Shown piece by piece: positions 16,979-25,048 of a DNA stretch of 64,000 bases. A model generated the notes under the pieces. It had not been told where the DNA came from. It did no database searches and worked only from the letters and a program-made list of their open reading frames with translations. Numbering within the stretch: the first letter of the stretch is position 1; each line of letters begins with the position of its first letter. Source of the stretch: Actinomadura fibrosa (GTDB lineage: Bacteria; Actinomycetota; Actinomycetes; Streptosporangiales; Streptosporangiaceae); contig NZ_CAACUY010000017.1 in assembly GCF_900659615.1 (NCBI RefSeq), forward strand, positions 26,950-90,949. The letters are read 5' to 3'. The position numbers and the translations under genes were made by a program.

Positions 16979-17015
16979 GTTTAACGACTGTTCAAATGCT
17001 GAACAAGTGTTTAAC
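16979..17015. promoter_or_regulatory. Paired TetR-type operators between P450 and TetR genes
   Basis: Two 16-bp sites face each other across a 5-bp centre. The left is GTTTAACGACTGTTCA (16979-16994; complement TGAACAGTCGTTAAAC). The right is TGAACAAGTGTTTAAC (17000-17015). The right one matches the site at 3506-3521 and the left one the site at 5060-5075. They lie about 60 bp before the P450 start and 37 bp before the TetR start. Confidence 0.7.
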
Positions 17016-17051
17016 ATCGCTCCGGGGAGGCCGTCAAGGGAGGATGGGGGC

Positions 17052-17645
17052 ATGACATCGCCCGGCCGCAAGGCCACCGGGAGCGCCGAGACCCGCCGCC
17101 GCCTGCTCGACATCGCCGAACGGCTGATGCTCGACGAGGGGTACGCCGCCGTCGGGATCCGGCGGGTGGCGCGCGAGGCCGGCGTCACGCCGCCGCTGGT
17201 CCTCTACTACTTCACGACCCTGGACGAGCTGTACCTGGCCGTTCTGCGCCGGGGCGCCGACGAGGAGATCAGGCGGCAGCGCCGCGCCCTCGCATCCCCG
17301 AACCCCCTGCGCGCCCTCTGGAAACTCGGCAACCGCCCCCGCGCCGCCCTGATCACCGAGGAGTTCATGGCGCTGAGCAACCACCGCAAGTCGATCCGGG
17401 CGGAGATCGCCGCCCAGGCCGAGCGCTACCGGCGGGCGCAGCTCGACTCCCTCGCCGAGGCGGCCACGGAAGGACGCATCGACCTCCGCGGCCTCTCGCC
17501 CATGGCCGTCGTCGTCCTGACCACGATGCTCTCTCGCGTGCTGGTGATGGAGAAGGCCATGGGGCTGACCGTCGGCCACGCGGAGACCGGCGAGCTGGTC
17601 GAGCAGATCCTCCGCCGTTTCGACGACCCTGCTGACGACGCCTGA
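17052..17645 (+). CDS. TetR-family regulator (paralogue of the TetR at 4.4 kb)
   Basis: A 197-residue TetR regulator. Its DNA-binding domain (LLDIAERLMLDEGYAAVGIRRVAREAGV, then LVLYYFTTLDELY) nearly equals that of the protein encoded at 4439-5023, and the ligand domain shares ALSNHRKSIRAE and AMGLTVGHAE. The ATG at 17052 follows GGGAGGATGGG. The paired operators directly upstream make it the probable repressor of the P450-ferredoxin operon and of itself. Given operator similarity it may also act at 3506 and 5060. Confidence 0.88.
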   Translation: MTSPGRKATGSAETRRRLLDIAERLMLDEGYAAVGIRRVAREAGVTPPLVLYYFTTLDELYLAVLRRGADEEIRRQRRALASPNPLRALWKLGNRPRAALITEEFMALSNHRKSIRAEIAAQAERYRRAQLDSLAEAATEGRIDLRGLSPMAVVVLTTMLSRVLVMEKAMGLTVGHAETGELVEQILRRFDDPADDA

Positions 17646-17678
17646 ACCGACCGGGTCGTCGGGTGCGCGGCGGGGCGT

Positions 17679-18851
17679 TCAGGAGGCCGCCTTGCCGAGT
17701 TCGGTGAACGTGTCGGTCACCCAGTCGGCGATGAAGGTGCTGACGTGGGGGAGGTGGTCCAGGCCGATGTGCTCGGTGGCGCCCTCCTCCGGGGTGAAGA
17801 TCCGCAGCTCGCGTTTCGGGGAGTTGACCGCCTGGTCATAGGAGCGGTGGGCGTACCGGACGGGGATCTGCCGGTCGTTCGCGCCGTGGGCGATGAGGAA
17901 CGGCGCGGTGATCCGCTCGACCGCGCCGTCGAGGTGGACGCCGTCGGCGAAGTCGATGAACTCGCGCAGGTCGGTGTGGCCCCACACCCACAGGACGTGC
18001 TCCCAGTAGTGCGGCACGGGCCGCTCGCCTTCGCGTTCGAGGCGGCGGCGCTGGACGGCGCCCCAGTTGTGGTTGGCGCCCCACGCGACGACGAGGGCGT
18101 ACCGGTGCTCGAAGGCGGCGACGCGAGGGGCGTAGTAGCCGCCGAGCGACCAGCCGACGATGCCGATGCGGGCGGAGTCGACGTCGGGACGGGCGGCGAG
18201 CCAGTCGAACGCGGCCGAGCCCCACGCCTCGGCGTCGATGCGGGCGGTCAGCCCTTGCAGCCGGAGGGCTTCGCCGCTGCCGGGCTGGTCGAGCATGAGG
18301 CAGGAGATGCCGCGGGCCGCGAGCTCCTCCCAGTGGCCGGAGGAGTACTGGTGCTCCTTCGTGGAGTCCAGGCCGTTGACCAGCACGATCGCCGGCGCGG
18401 GACCGTCCGCGGTGGCGGGCGCGGCGCTGAAGTACGCCGGAAGGGCGGTGCCCTCGTAGGGGACGGCGACGCGGGTGACGCGTCCGCCGTCCTTGAGGTC
18501 GAAGGCCTTCTGCTGGAGGTCGAGGACCCGCCGGTAGGCGGGCAGGCGGTTCGGGTCGGAGTTGGACAGCATCCGCTCGGCCTGGCACAGGTAGTTCGTC
18601 GCGCGCGCGTAGAGCCGCCCCGCGGTGCGGGTGTGGCCGGCCTTCTCGGCGGCTTCGGCCTGGGCGGCGAGCTGGTCGGTGAGCGCGGTCCAGGCGCGCA
18701 GGAAGTCCGCGGTGCCGGCGTCCTCGCCCCGGGCGGCGGCCTCGCGGATCGGCCGGCAGGCGCGGTCGACCTCGTCGATGAGGCCGCCGGAGTTCAGCGT
18801 GGCGACCACGCCCAGATTCCAGACGTAGTTGCCGGGGAAGTACTCGAACAC
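17679..18851 (-). CDS. Alpha/beta hydrolase of the dihydropseudooxynicotine hydrolase/DUF1100 type
   Basis: A 390-residue alpha/beta hydrolase with a helical N-terminal cap of about 130 residues and a core bearing GWSLGG (nucleophile Ser235), HGANDRQIP (the acid) and GLDHLPH (the base). The cap-plus-core layout resembles 2,6-dihydroxypseudooxynicotine hydrolase, which cuts a C-C bond beside a hydroxylated pyridine ring. GTG 18851 follows AAAGGA. As last gene of the extradiol operon it may cleave the ring-fission product, but a simple esterase role cannot be excluded. Confidence 0.75.
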   Translation of the reverse strand: MFEYFPGNYVWNLGVVATLNSGGLIDEVDRACRPIREAAARGEDAGTADFLRAWTALTDQLAAQAEAAEKAGHTRTAGRLYARATNYLCQAERMLSNSDPNRLPAYRRVLDLQQKAFDLKDGGRVTRVAVPYEGTALPAYFSAAPATADGPAPAIVLVNGLDSTKEHQYSSGHWEELAARGISCLMLDQPGSGEALRLQGLTARIDAEAWGSAAFDWLAARPDVDSARIGIVGWSLGGYYAPRVAAFEHRYALVVAWGANHNWGAVQRRRLEREGERPVPHYWEHVLWVWGHTDLREFIDFADGVHLDGAVERITAPFLIAHGANDRQIPVRYAHRSYDQAVNSPKRELRIFTPEEGATEHIGLDHLPHVSTFIADWVTDTFTELGKAAS

Positions 18852-18861
18852 GGTCGTCCTT

Positions 18862-18963
18862 TCAGCAGGTGGCGGGCTCAGCGAGCCCGGTGACGTGGGA
18901 GGCCTCGTCGGAGGCCGGGAACAGTGCGCACCGGGCGATCTCGCGGGCCGGGCGGGCGGTCAT
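18862..18963 (-). pseudogene. Remnant of an SDR C-terminus
   Basis: A 33-codon reading frame whose ATG overlaps the stop of the SDR gene (ATGA). The product REIARCALFPASDEASHVTGLAEP matches the usual SDR ending pattern (A-LFLASDEASxVTG followed by the DGG strand) and nothing before it. It has no cofactor or catalytic motif. It looks like the tail of a second SDR, the rest of which was deleted, sitting between the SDR and the alpha/beta hydrolase genes. Confidence 0.55.
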
Positions 18964-19718
18964 GCCGGGCCCCGTACCGCGTCGCTGATCGACCGGACGC
19001 CGCCGTGGGCGGTCAGCCCGCCGTCGACGGGGATCTCGGCGCCGCTGATGAACGAGGCCTCGTCGCTGATCAGGAACAGCACCAGCGGCGCGACCTCCTC
19101 GGCGGTGCCGGTGCGGCCGAGCGGGGTCTCGGCGACGTTGGCGTCCCGGAACGCGGGCGCGGCCGAGGCGGTCATCGGCGTCTCGATGTAGCCGGGGTGG
19201 ACGGTGTTGACGCGGATCCCGCGCGGGCCGAGTTCGAGGCAGGCGGCCTTGGCCAGGCCGCGCAGCGCCCATTTGCTCGCCGTGTAGGCGGCGGCGTAGT
19301 GCCCGGTCAGCGCGGCGACCGATCCGACGACCACGACCGAGCCCCCGGCGGGCATCAGCGGCGTCAGCGCCTGGACGCCGAGCAGTGTCCCGGCGACGTT
19401 GACCTCGGTGACGCGCGCCAGGTCGGCGGGGTCGAGGCCGGTCACGCGGGCCCGGTGGGTGATGCCGGCGTTGGCGACCAGCCCGTCGACGCGGCCGTAC
19501 CGGGCGCCGAGGTCGGCGGCGAGCGACGCCCAGCCGGCCGCGTCGGTGACGTCGAGCCGCCGGTACTCCGCGCCGGCCAGGTCCTCCGCCGGTCCGGGGG
19601 TGAGGTCGCAGCCGATGACGGTGGCGCCTTCGGCGGCCAGCAGGCGCGCCTCGGCGGCGCCCTGCCCCCGGCCGGCCCCGGTGACCACGACGACCTTGCC
19701 CGCGGTTCGTCCGCTCAC
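18960..19718 (-). CDS. Short-chain dehydrogenase/reductase (SDR)
   Basis: A 252-residue classical SDR with TGAGRGQG, NAG, the active-site YTASK and VDGGLTAHGG at the end. It probably oxidises or reduces an intermediate of the ring-degradation operon in which it sits. The GTG start overlaps the FAH gene stop by 4 bp. Its own stop overlaps the ATG of an SDR-tail remnant. Confidence 0.87.
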   Translation of the reverse strand: MSGRTAGKVVVVTGAGRGQGAAEARLLAAEGATVIGCDLTPGPAEDLAGAEYRRLDVTDAAGWASLAADLGARYGRVDGLVANAGITHRARVTGLDPADLARVTEVNVAGTLLGVQALTPLMPAGGSVVVVGSVAALTGHYAAAYTASKWALRGLAKAACLELGPRGIRVNTVHPGYIETPMTASAAPAFRDANVAETPLGRTGTAEEVAPLVLFLISDEASFISGAEIPVDGGLTAHGGVRSISDAVRGPA

Positions 19719-20686
19719 GGCTCGCGCTTCCGGTGTCCCGGCCGGGGCCTGGCGGGACGGACGGGCGGCAGGTCGTCGCCCGCCACGACGCGGTTGCGGA
19801 TGGTGCCGATGCCTTCCACGGTCATCTCGACGACGTCGCCCGGCTGTAGCGGCGGTGGGTCCAGCTCGCCTCGGCGGCCCCAGAGCTCGGCCAGGCATCC
19901 GCCGTTGCCGCAGGTGCCCGAGCCGATGACGTCGCCCGCGCGGACCTGGGTACCGCGGGACGCGTAGGCGACGAGGTCCTCGAACGGCCAGCCCATGTTG
20001 CTCAGCAGGTCCTGGCCGACCTCGGCGCCGTTCACCGAGACCCGCATGTCGAGGGCGAGGAACCCGTCGGCGTCGCGGCGGGACTCCAGCTCGTCGGCGG
20101 TGACCAGCCACGGGCCGAGGGTGGTCGCCGAGTCCTTGCCCTTGGCGGGCCCGAGGTTGACCTTCATCTCGCGGGCCTGGAGGTCGCGGGCGGACCAGTC
20201 GTTCATGACCGTGTAGCCGAAGACGTGCTCGCGGGCCTGCTCGGGGGTGAGCGACGCGCCGTCGCGTCCGATGACGGCGGCGACCTCCAGCTCGAAGTCG
20301 AACCGCTGTGATCCGGGCGGGACGGGCACATCGTCGAACGGGCCGGTGACGGCGTAGGGGTTGGTGAAGTAGAAGGTCGGGGCGTCGTACCACTCCGGCG
20401 GGACGCCGCCGACCCCGTCGATGCTCTTGCGGACGCCTTCGACGTGCTCCTCGAAGGCGACGTAGTCGCGCACGGTCGGCGGCATCAGCGGCGGCAGAAG
20501 CCGGACGCGGTCGTCCAGCGGCACGGCCGGCCCGTCCAGGGCCGCGGTCCCGGCCCGCAGGGCGGCGGGGAGCCCGGCGCGGACGAGGCCGAGCACGGTC
20601 GTGCCGTCGGGGAGCGGGTGCAGGCCGGCGCCGCTGACGGCGCCCGCCCGCACGCGTCCGCCGGATTCCCAGGTGGCGAAGCGCAT
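19715..20686 (-). CDS. Fumarylacetoacetate hydrolase-family protein
   Basis: A 323-residue FAH-fold enzyme. Metal-ligand segments are FELEVAAVIGRDG, GYTVMNDWSARDLQ and SGTCGNGGCL, the counterpart of GTP/SGTC loops in the family; the C-terminus has LQPGDVVEMTVEGIGTIRN. Members hydrolyse acylpyruvates or hydrate/decarboxylate oxo-diene acids from aromatic ring cleavage. Directly downstream of an extradiol dioxygenase it would act on the ring-fission product. About 100 residues before the catalytic domain form the usual N-terminal domain. Confidence 0.85.
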   Translation of the reverse strand: MRFATWESGGRVRAGAVSGAGLHPLPDGTTVLGLVRAGLPAALRAGTAALDGPAVPLDDRVRLLPPLMPPTVRDYVAFEEHVEGVRKSIDGVGGVPPEWYDAPTFYFTNPYAVTGPFDDVPVPPGSQRFDFELEVAAVIGRDGASLTPEQAREHVFGYTVMNDWSARDLQAREMKVNLGPAKGKDSATTLGPWLVTADELESRRDADGFLALDMRVSVNGAEVGQDLLSNMGWPFEDLVAYASRGTQVRAGDVIGSGTCGNGGCLAELWGRRGELDPPPLQPGDVVEMTVEGIGTIRNRVVAGDDLPPVRPARPRPGHRKREP

Positions 20687-20699
20687 GGTCCGGCTCCGA

Positions 20700-21638
20700 T
20701 CAGACCGGCGGAGCCACGAACAGGCCCTTGTCCGGGTCGTTGAAGGACCGCTGCGCGACGAACTCGTTCATCGCGTTCGCCGTGCCCCACTGGTCGGACA
20801 CCTCGGGCTGGGAGAAGTCATAGAGGTGGGGGTGCCAGGTGTCCTCGTCGACGCGCTCCAGCTCCGTCGTGTACTCCATCGTGTTGCCGGACGGGTCGAG
20901 GAAGTAACTGAAGGTGTTGTTGCCGGCCAGGTGGCGGCCGGGGCCCCAGATCTTCTCCACGCCGGCGCGCAGCACCCGGCCGGTGCCGCGCATGTACTCG
21001 TCCAGGCCGCGGAGCTCGAAGCTGGCGTGGTGCAGCGAGGGGTGCGGGCCGCGCGCGATCGCCAGGCTGTGGTGCCAGCTGTTGATCCGCATGAACCACA
21101 TCATCTCCCCCATGCGCGGGTGCATCAGGGTGTCCGACAGCGCGAAGGCCAGGTGCCTCTCGTAGAAGGCGCGGGTGCCCTCGGGGTCCGCGGAGTTGAT
21201 GACGACGTGCGAGAGGCGGACCGGGACCGACTCGCCCTCCTCGATCGTCCGGTGGGTGCGGACGGCGACGTCGGAGGAGATCTCGACGGTGCGGCCCTCG
21301 TTGTCGAAGAACCGGAAGCCGTAGCCGCCGCCGGGCGTCCGGAGCGTCGCGGGCTCGCTGACGAGGCGCACCCCGTCCGCGGCCAGGCGGGCGGCCAGGG
21401 TGTCGACGTCGGCGGCGCTCGCGGCGCCGAAGGAGATGAGGTCGACGCGCTTGTCCTCGGACGCGCGCAGCCGCACGACGTACTGCTCCGGGCTGCCCTC
21501 GGCGGCCAGGAACGTCACGCCGGTGTCGTCGTGCTCGGCCTTCAGGCCCCAGGTGCCGGTGTAGAAGTCGAGCTGCGCGCGGTGGTCGGGCACGGCCAGG
21601 GCGACGTGCCGCAGGTGGGTGATCAGTCGTTCGGGCAT
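20700..21638 (-). CDS. Extradiol ring-cleavage dioxygenase (VOC superfamily)
   Basis: A 312-residue two-domain type I extradiol dioxygenase. The catalytic C-terminal domain holds the Fe(II) ligands: His144 in RLSHVVINS, His204 in LHHASFEL and Glu255 in GNTMEYTTE; the N-terminal domain (HVALAVPD) is the non-catalytic copy. It inserts O2 next to a catechol-like diol and opens the ring. ATG 21638 follows CAGGAGAG. It lies between a flavin monooxygenase, which would supply the hydroxylated ring, and an FAH-family enzyme, which would use the product. The exact ring substrate is not readable. Confidence 0.9.
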   Translation of the reverse strand: MPERLITHLRHVALAVPDHRAQLDFYTGTWGLKAEHDDTGVTFLAAEGSPEQYVVRLRASEDKRVDLISFGAASAADVDTLAARLAADGVRLVSEPATLRTPGGGYGFRFFDNEGRTVEISSDVAVRTHRTIEEGESVPVRLSHVVINSADPEGTRAFYERHLAFALSDTLMHPRMGEMMWFMRINSWHHSLAIARGPHPSLHHASFELRGLDEYMRGTGRVLRAGVEKIWGPGRHLAGNNTFSYFLDPSGNTMEYTTELERVDEDTWHPHLYDFSQPEVSDQWGTANAMNEFVAQRSFNDPDKGLFVAPPV

Positions 21639-21663
21639 GGTTCTCTCCTGTGCGGGAGCGGGG

Positions 21664-22794
21664 TCACGCGGGCCGGCTGACGAGGTCGGCGATGCGGTGC
21701 ATGAGGGCCGGGACGTCGCCTGGCCGATGGTCGAGCTGCCATTGGGCGAGCTGGTTGGACGCGTCCACGACGGCCCGCGCCCGGGGGACGCGCCGGTCGT
21801 GGAAGGCGTCCCAGAGGTCCTGGTCGACGGCCTGCCGCTCGGTCAGCAGCTCGGCGAGGACGGCGGCGTCCTCCAGGGCCTGCGCACCGCCCTGGGCCAG
21901 GGTCGGCGGGCAGGTGTGCGCCGCGTCGCCGATCAGGACCACCCGGCCCCGGTTCCACGGCGCGGGGAGCACGTGGGTCTCGAACCAGGTGTAGTTGACG
22001 CGGCCGGGATCGGTGAGCGTTGCGCGGATGTCGTCCCAGGGACCGTGGTAGGCGGCGGCCAGCTCCCTGAGCGTGGCGAGTTGCTCGTCCGGTGACAGCG
22101 TGGAGCGGTCCTGTGCCGGTTCGACGATGTAGGCGTAGAGCGAGTCCTCGCCGGTGGGGCAGTACCCCGCGATGAACGAGGGACCGCCGTAGTAGAGGTC
22201 GGTGCGGGTGACGGCGGCGGGCCGCGGGCCGAACGCGCGCCAGATGCCCATGCCGACCGGCCGGGTCTCCAGGTCGATGCCCAGCGCGCGCCGCGTCCAC
22301 GAGCGGATGCCGTCCGCGCCCACGACCAGGTCGTAGCGGCCGGTCGAGCCGTCGGAGAACGTCACGTCCACGCCCGCGCCGTCCTGCCGAAGATCGGTGT
22401 GGGTGATCCCGTAGCGGACCTTGACGCCGACGGCGGTCGCGCGGTCGAGCAGGATCCGGGCCAGCTCGGGGCGGGGCATGCCCAGCACGGCGGGCAGGTC
22501 GGGCCCGCCGGTCCTGGCGTCGGGGATCTCGGCGAGGACGGTGCCGTCCGCGTCGGGCGCGCGGATGCCGGTGACGTCGAAGGCGTAGCCGTTGCGCCGC
22601 ACCTCCTCGAAGACGCCCAGCGAGCGGAGCTCGCGCAGGGCGTTGCCCTGGAGCGTGATGCCGGAGCCGAGCGCGGCGGCCTGCGGCTTGATTTCGATCA
22701 GGTCGACCGCGACGCCCCGTGCGGCGAGGTGGACGGCGGCGGCGGTCCCGGCGAGGCCGCCGCCGACGACCAGGACGGTGCTCACAGCGGGCAT
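21664..22794 (-). CDS. FAD-dependent aromatic monooxygenase (class A)
   Basis: A 376-residue flavoprotein hydroxylase. It has VVGGGLAG for the ADP part of FAD near residue 9, the DG motif LVVGADGIRSWTR, and RVVLIGDAAHTCPPTLAQGG for the FAD ribityl chain. The length and layout match salicylate- or 6-hydroxynicotinate-type hydroxylases that use NADH and O2. ATG 22794 follows GGAG. It likely prepares the diol for the extradiol dioxygenase encoded next in the operon. Confidence 0.88.
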   Translation of the reverse strand: MPAVSTVLVVGGGLAGTAAAVHLAARGVAVDLIEIKPQAAALGSGITLQGNALRELRSLGVFEEVRRNGYAFDVTGIRAPDADGTVLAEIPDARTGGPDLPAVLGMPRPELARILLDRATAVGVKVRYGITHTDLRQDGAGVDVTFSDGSTGRYDLVVGADGIRSWTRRALGIDLETRPVGMGIWRAFGPRPAAVTRTDLYYGGPSFIAGYCPTGEDSLYAYIVEPAQDRSTLSPDEQLATLRELAAAYHGPWDDIRATLTDPGRVNYTWFETHVLPAPWNRGRVVLIGDAAHTCPPTLAQGGAQALEDAAVLAELLTERQAVDQDLWDAFHDRRVPRARAVVDASNQLAQWQLDHRPGDVPALMHRIADLVSRPA

Positions 22795-22816
22795 GGGGAC
22801 TCCTTCGTCCGGGCGG

Positions 22817-23809
22817 TCACTTGACGGCGACGGGGTTCAGCGGGGCGCCGACCGCCCCGGTCACCGGCAGGGGAGCGGCGGCGAGGAAGAACTCGTAGAC
22901 GCCGTCGGACGCGCAGTCGGCGGCCAGGGCGTCCAGGTCCCACATCTCGCCGATGAACAGGCCGATGTTCGGGATGCACACCTGGTGGAGCGGCTGGAAC
23001 GCGTCGTCGAACTCGTTGGGCCGCACCTCGAATCCCCAGGTGTCGGTGGCGATCCCGGCGATCTCGGTGCCGTGCAGCCAGTCCGCGGTCGTGAACGACA
23101 GGCCGGGCGACGCGCCGCCGGCGTAGTCGCCCCAGCCCTCCCGGCGCGCCCGGGCCAGCCGCCCGGTGCGCACGCAGACCAGGTCGCCGCGGCCGACCCG
23201 GGACGTGCCGCCCTGGGCGGCGATGGTCGCCTCCAGGTGCTCGGCGGTGATCGCGAACCCGTCCGGCAGCTCGCCGTCCGTGCCGACCGCCGCGCCGACG
23301 TCGAGCAGGACGCCCCGTCCGACCAGGTGCGCCGCGGCCGTCTCGATGCCCGTGACGAGATCGCCGTCGCTGGTGACCACGTCACCGGCGCGGCGGCCGT
23401 TCCAGGCCCGGCCGTGGTCGAAGATGTGGCCGAGGCCGTCCCACTGCGTGGACGCCTGGAGCGGCATGAAGACCACGTCGTCCGCGCCGCCGAGCCCGTG
23501 GGGGAAGCCCTGCGTGCCGCGCTCGGCGTCCGTCCCGGTGTCGAGCATGGTGTGCACCGGGTTGGTGCGCCGCCGCCAGCCCTTCTGCGGCCCGCCCATG
23601 TCGAACGACTGGGCCAGCGAGAACGCGGCGCCGCGCCGGACGAGCGCCGCGCCCTCCCGGCGCTTGGCGTCGTCGAGGAAGTTGAGCGTGCCCAGCACGT
23701 CGTCCTCGCCCCAGCGGCCCCAGTTCGAGCACCGCGCGGCGGCCGCGGCGATCGCGCCCTCCGGGTCGGTGCGGTCCAGCGCCGCCGCGGGCCCCGCTCG
23801 CTCGGCCAT
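22817..23809 (-). CDS. Cyclase-family metal hydrolase
   Basis: A 330-residue cyclase/kynurenine-formamidase-like protein. The metal-binding motif appears as QWDGLGHIFDHG, a variant of HxGTHxDxPxH, and the C-terminus has GEMWDLDALAADCASDGVYEFF. The long actinobacterial/proteobacterial subgroup often sits in aromatic degradation operons and may hydrolyse amides or lactones; the substrate is unknown. ATG 23809 follows GGAGGGAG. It opens the leftward operon and is divergent from a LysR gene. A related protein is encoded at 30725-31723. Confidence 0.83.
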   Translation of the reverse strand: MAERAGPAAALDRTDPEGAIAAAAARCSNWGRWGEDDVLGTLNFLDDAKRREGAALVRRGAAFSLAQSFDMGGPQKGWRRRTNPVHTMLDTGTDAERGTQGFPHGLGGADDVVFMPLQASTQWDGLGHIFDHGRAWNGRRAGDVVTSDGDLVTGIETAAAHLVGRGVLLDVGAAVGTDGELPDGFAITAEHLEATIAAQGGTSRVGRGDLVCVRTGRLARARREGWGDYAGGASPGLSFTTADWLHGTEIAGIATDTWGFEVRPNEFDDAFQPLHQVCIPNIGLFIGEMWDLDALAADCASDGVYEFFLAAAPLPVTGAVGAPLNPVAVK

Positions 23810-23917
23810 GCGATCTCCCTCCGCCCGGTCACCGCCGGATGTCGCCGCGGTCACGTCCCGATGACCCCACCCTTATGGCCCAGATCACTATTCGGAAGGC
23901 CAATCCGTTGATGGCTC

Positions 23918-23936
23918 CCATAGATGAAACCTATGG
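23918..23936. promoter_or_regulatory. LysR-type binding palindrome
   Basis: CCATAG (23918-23923) and CTATGG (23931-23936) are perfect inverted arms with a 7-bp spacer. The site lies between the divergent cyclase operon and the LysR gene, directly ahead of the preferred LysR start. Spacing and place are typical of an autoregulated LysR activator site. Confidence 0.65.
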
Positions 23937-23944
23937 TTGGGCGC

Positions 23945-24898
23945 ATGACGGTCGACCGCCTGCTGATCAACCTCGATCTGAACCTGCTCGTCACGCTGGA
24001 CGTCCTGCTGCGCGAGCGGAACGTCACGTGGGCGGCCGAGCACCTCGGATGCAGCCAGCCCACGGTCAGCACCGCCCTCGCCCGGCTGCGCCGCCACTTC
24101 GGCGACGAGCTCCTCCACCGGACCGGCAGCCGCTACGAGCTGACCCCGCTGGGCGCCCAGCTCGCGGCCCGGACGCCTCCGGCGGTCGAGGGGGTGCGCC
24201 GCGTCTTCGACGTCCGCGCCGAGTTCGACCCGGCGACGGTCGAGCGGGAGTTCACGATCATCACGTCGGACTACGCGGCGGCGCTCCTCGGCCCGATCGT
24301 CGCGCGGCTGGCCGCCGAACGCGCGCCGGGCGTCCGGCTGCGGCTGGAGCAGACCACCCCGCACGCGGTCGACCACGCCGCGGACACGCTGCGCACCGCC
24401 GACGGCCTCATCCTGCCGCACGGGTTCCTCACCGACATGCCGTACACCGACCTGTACGAGGACCGCTGGGTCTGCGTCGTCGCCCGCGACAACCCGGACG
24501 TCGGGGAGCGGCTCACCCTGGCCCAGCTCAGGACGATGGGCTGGGTCGTGCTGTTCCACCGGCCCACGGCCTTCGCCCCCGCGGCGCAGCAGCTGCGCAT
24601 GACCGGCGTCGAGCCGCGGGTCGAGATCGTCGTGGACGGGTTCCTGCAGATGCCGTTCCTCGTCGCCGGCAGCGACCGCGTGGCCCTGATGCAGGAGGGG
24701 CTGGCCCGGAAGGTCGCCGGCGCCACCGGCGTCCGGGTCCTCGACTGCCCCTTCGACGTGGTGCCGCTCGCCGAGGCGTTCTGGTGGCACCCGATGTACA
24801 GCGGCGACCCGGCCCACGCCTGGCTGCGCGACCTTCTGGTGGAGGCGAGCCGCGAACTCCTGGCCGACCGAGAACCCGAAGGCGGCGCCCTTCCGTGA
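23945..24898 (+). CDS. LysR-family transcriptional regulator
   Basis: A 317-residue LysR regulator. The N-terminal winged helix reads LDLNLLVTLDVLLRERNVTWAAEHLGCSQPTVSTALARLRRHF, and the effector domain begins EREFTIITSDYAAALLG, close to NodD/PcpR-like members. The start at 23945 is preferred because the earlier ATG at 23924 falls inside the CCATAG/CTATGG palindrome. It is divergent from the extradiol operon and probably activates it with an aromatic inducer. A strong hairpin follows its end. Confidence 0.9.
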   Translation: MTVDRLLINLDLNLLVTLDVLLRERNVTWAAEHLGCSQPTVSTALARLRRHFGDELLHRTGSRYELTPLGAQLAARTPPAVEGVRRVFDVRAEFDPATVEREFTIITSDYAAALLGPIVARLAAERAPGVRLRLEQTTPHAVDHAADTLRTADGLILPHGFLTDMPYTDLYEDRWVCVVARDNPDVGERLTLAQLRTMGWVVLFHRPTAFAPAAQQLRMTGVEPRVEIVVDGFLQMPFLVAGSDRVALMQEGLARKVAGATGVRVLDCPFDVVPLAEAFWWHPMYSGDPAHAWLRDLLVEASRELLADREPEGGALP

Positions 24899-24996
24899 GA
24901 CTCCGCTCAGGAAGACGTGCTCGTCGGCGTGGACGTGCGCGTGCGGCCGTACATGGTCCCGGCGGTGAAGTTCCCGGTGTACGGCCGGACATGGCC

Positions 24997-25035
24997 GGGA
25001 GACCGCCGCGGCCGTCGTGGCCGCGGCGATCTCCC
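24997..25035. terminator. Bidirectional hairpin terminator between LysR and GH3 genes
   Basis: Two 17-base arms (24997-25013 and 25019-25035) pair with one mismatch around the loop GTCGT and are followed by ATTTCTTG. The convergent position between the LysR end (24898) and the GH3 end (25049) fits termination of both transcripts. Confidence 0.8.
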
Positions 25036-25048
25036 ATTTCTTGTCGAC

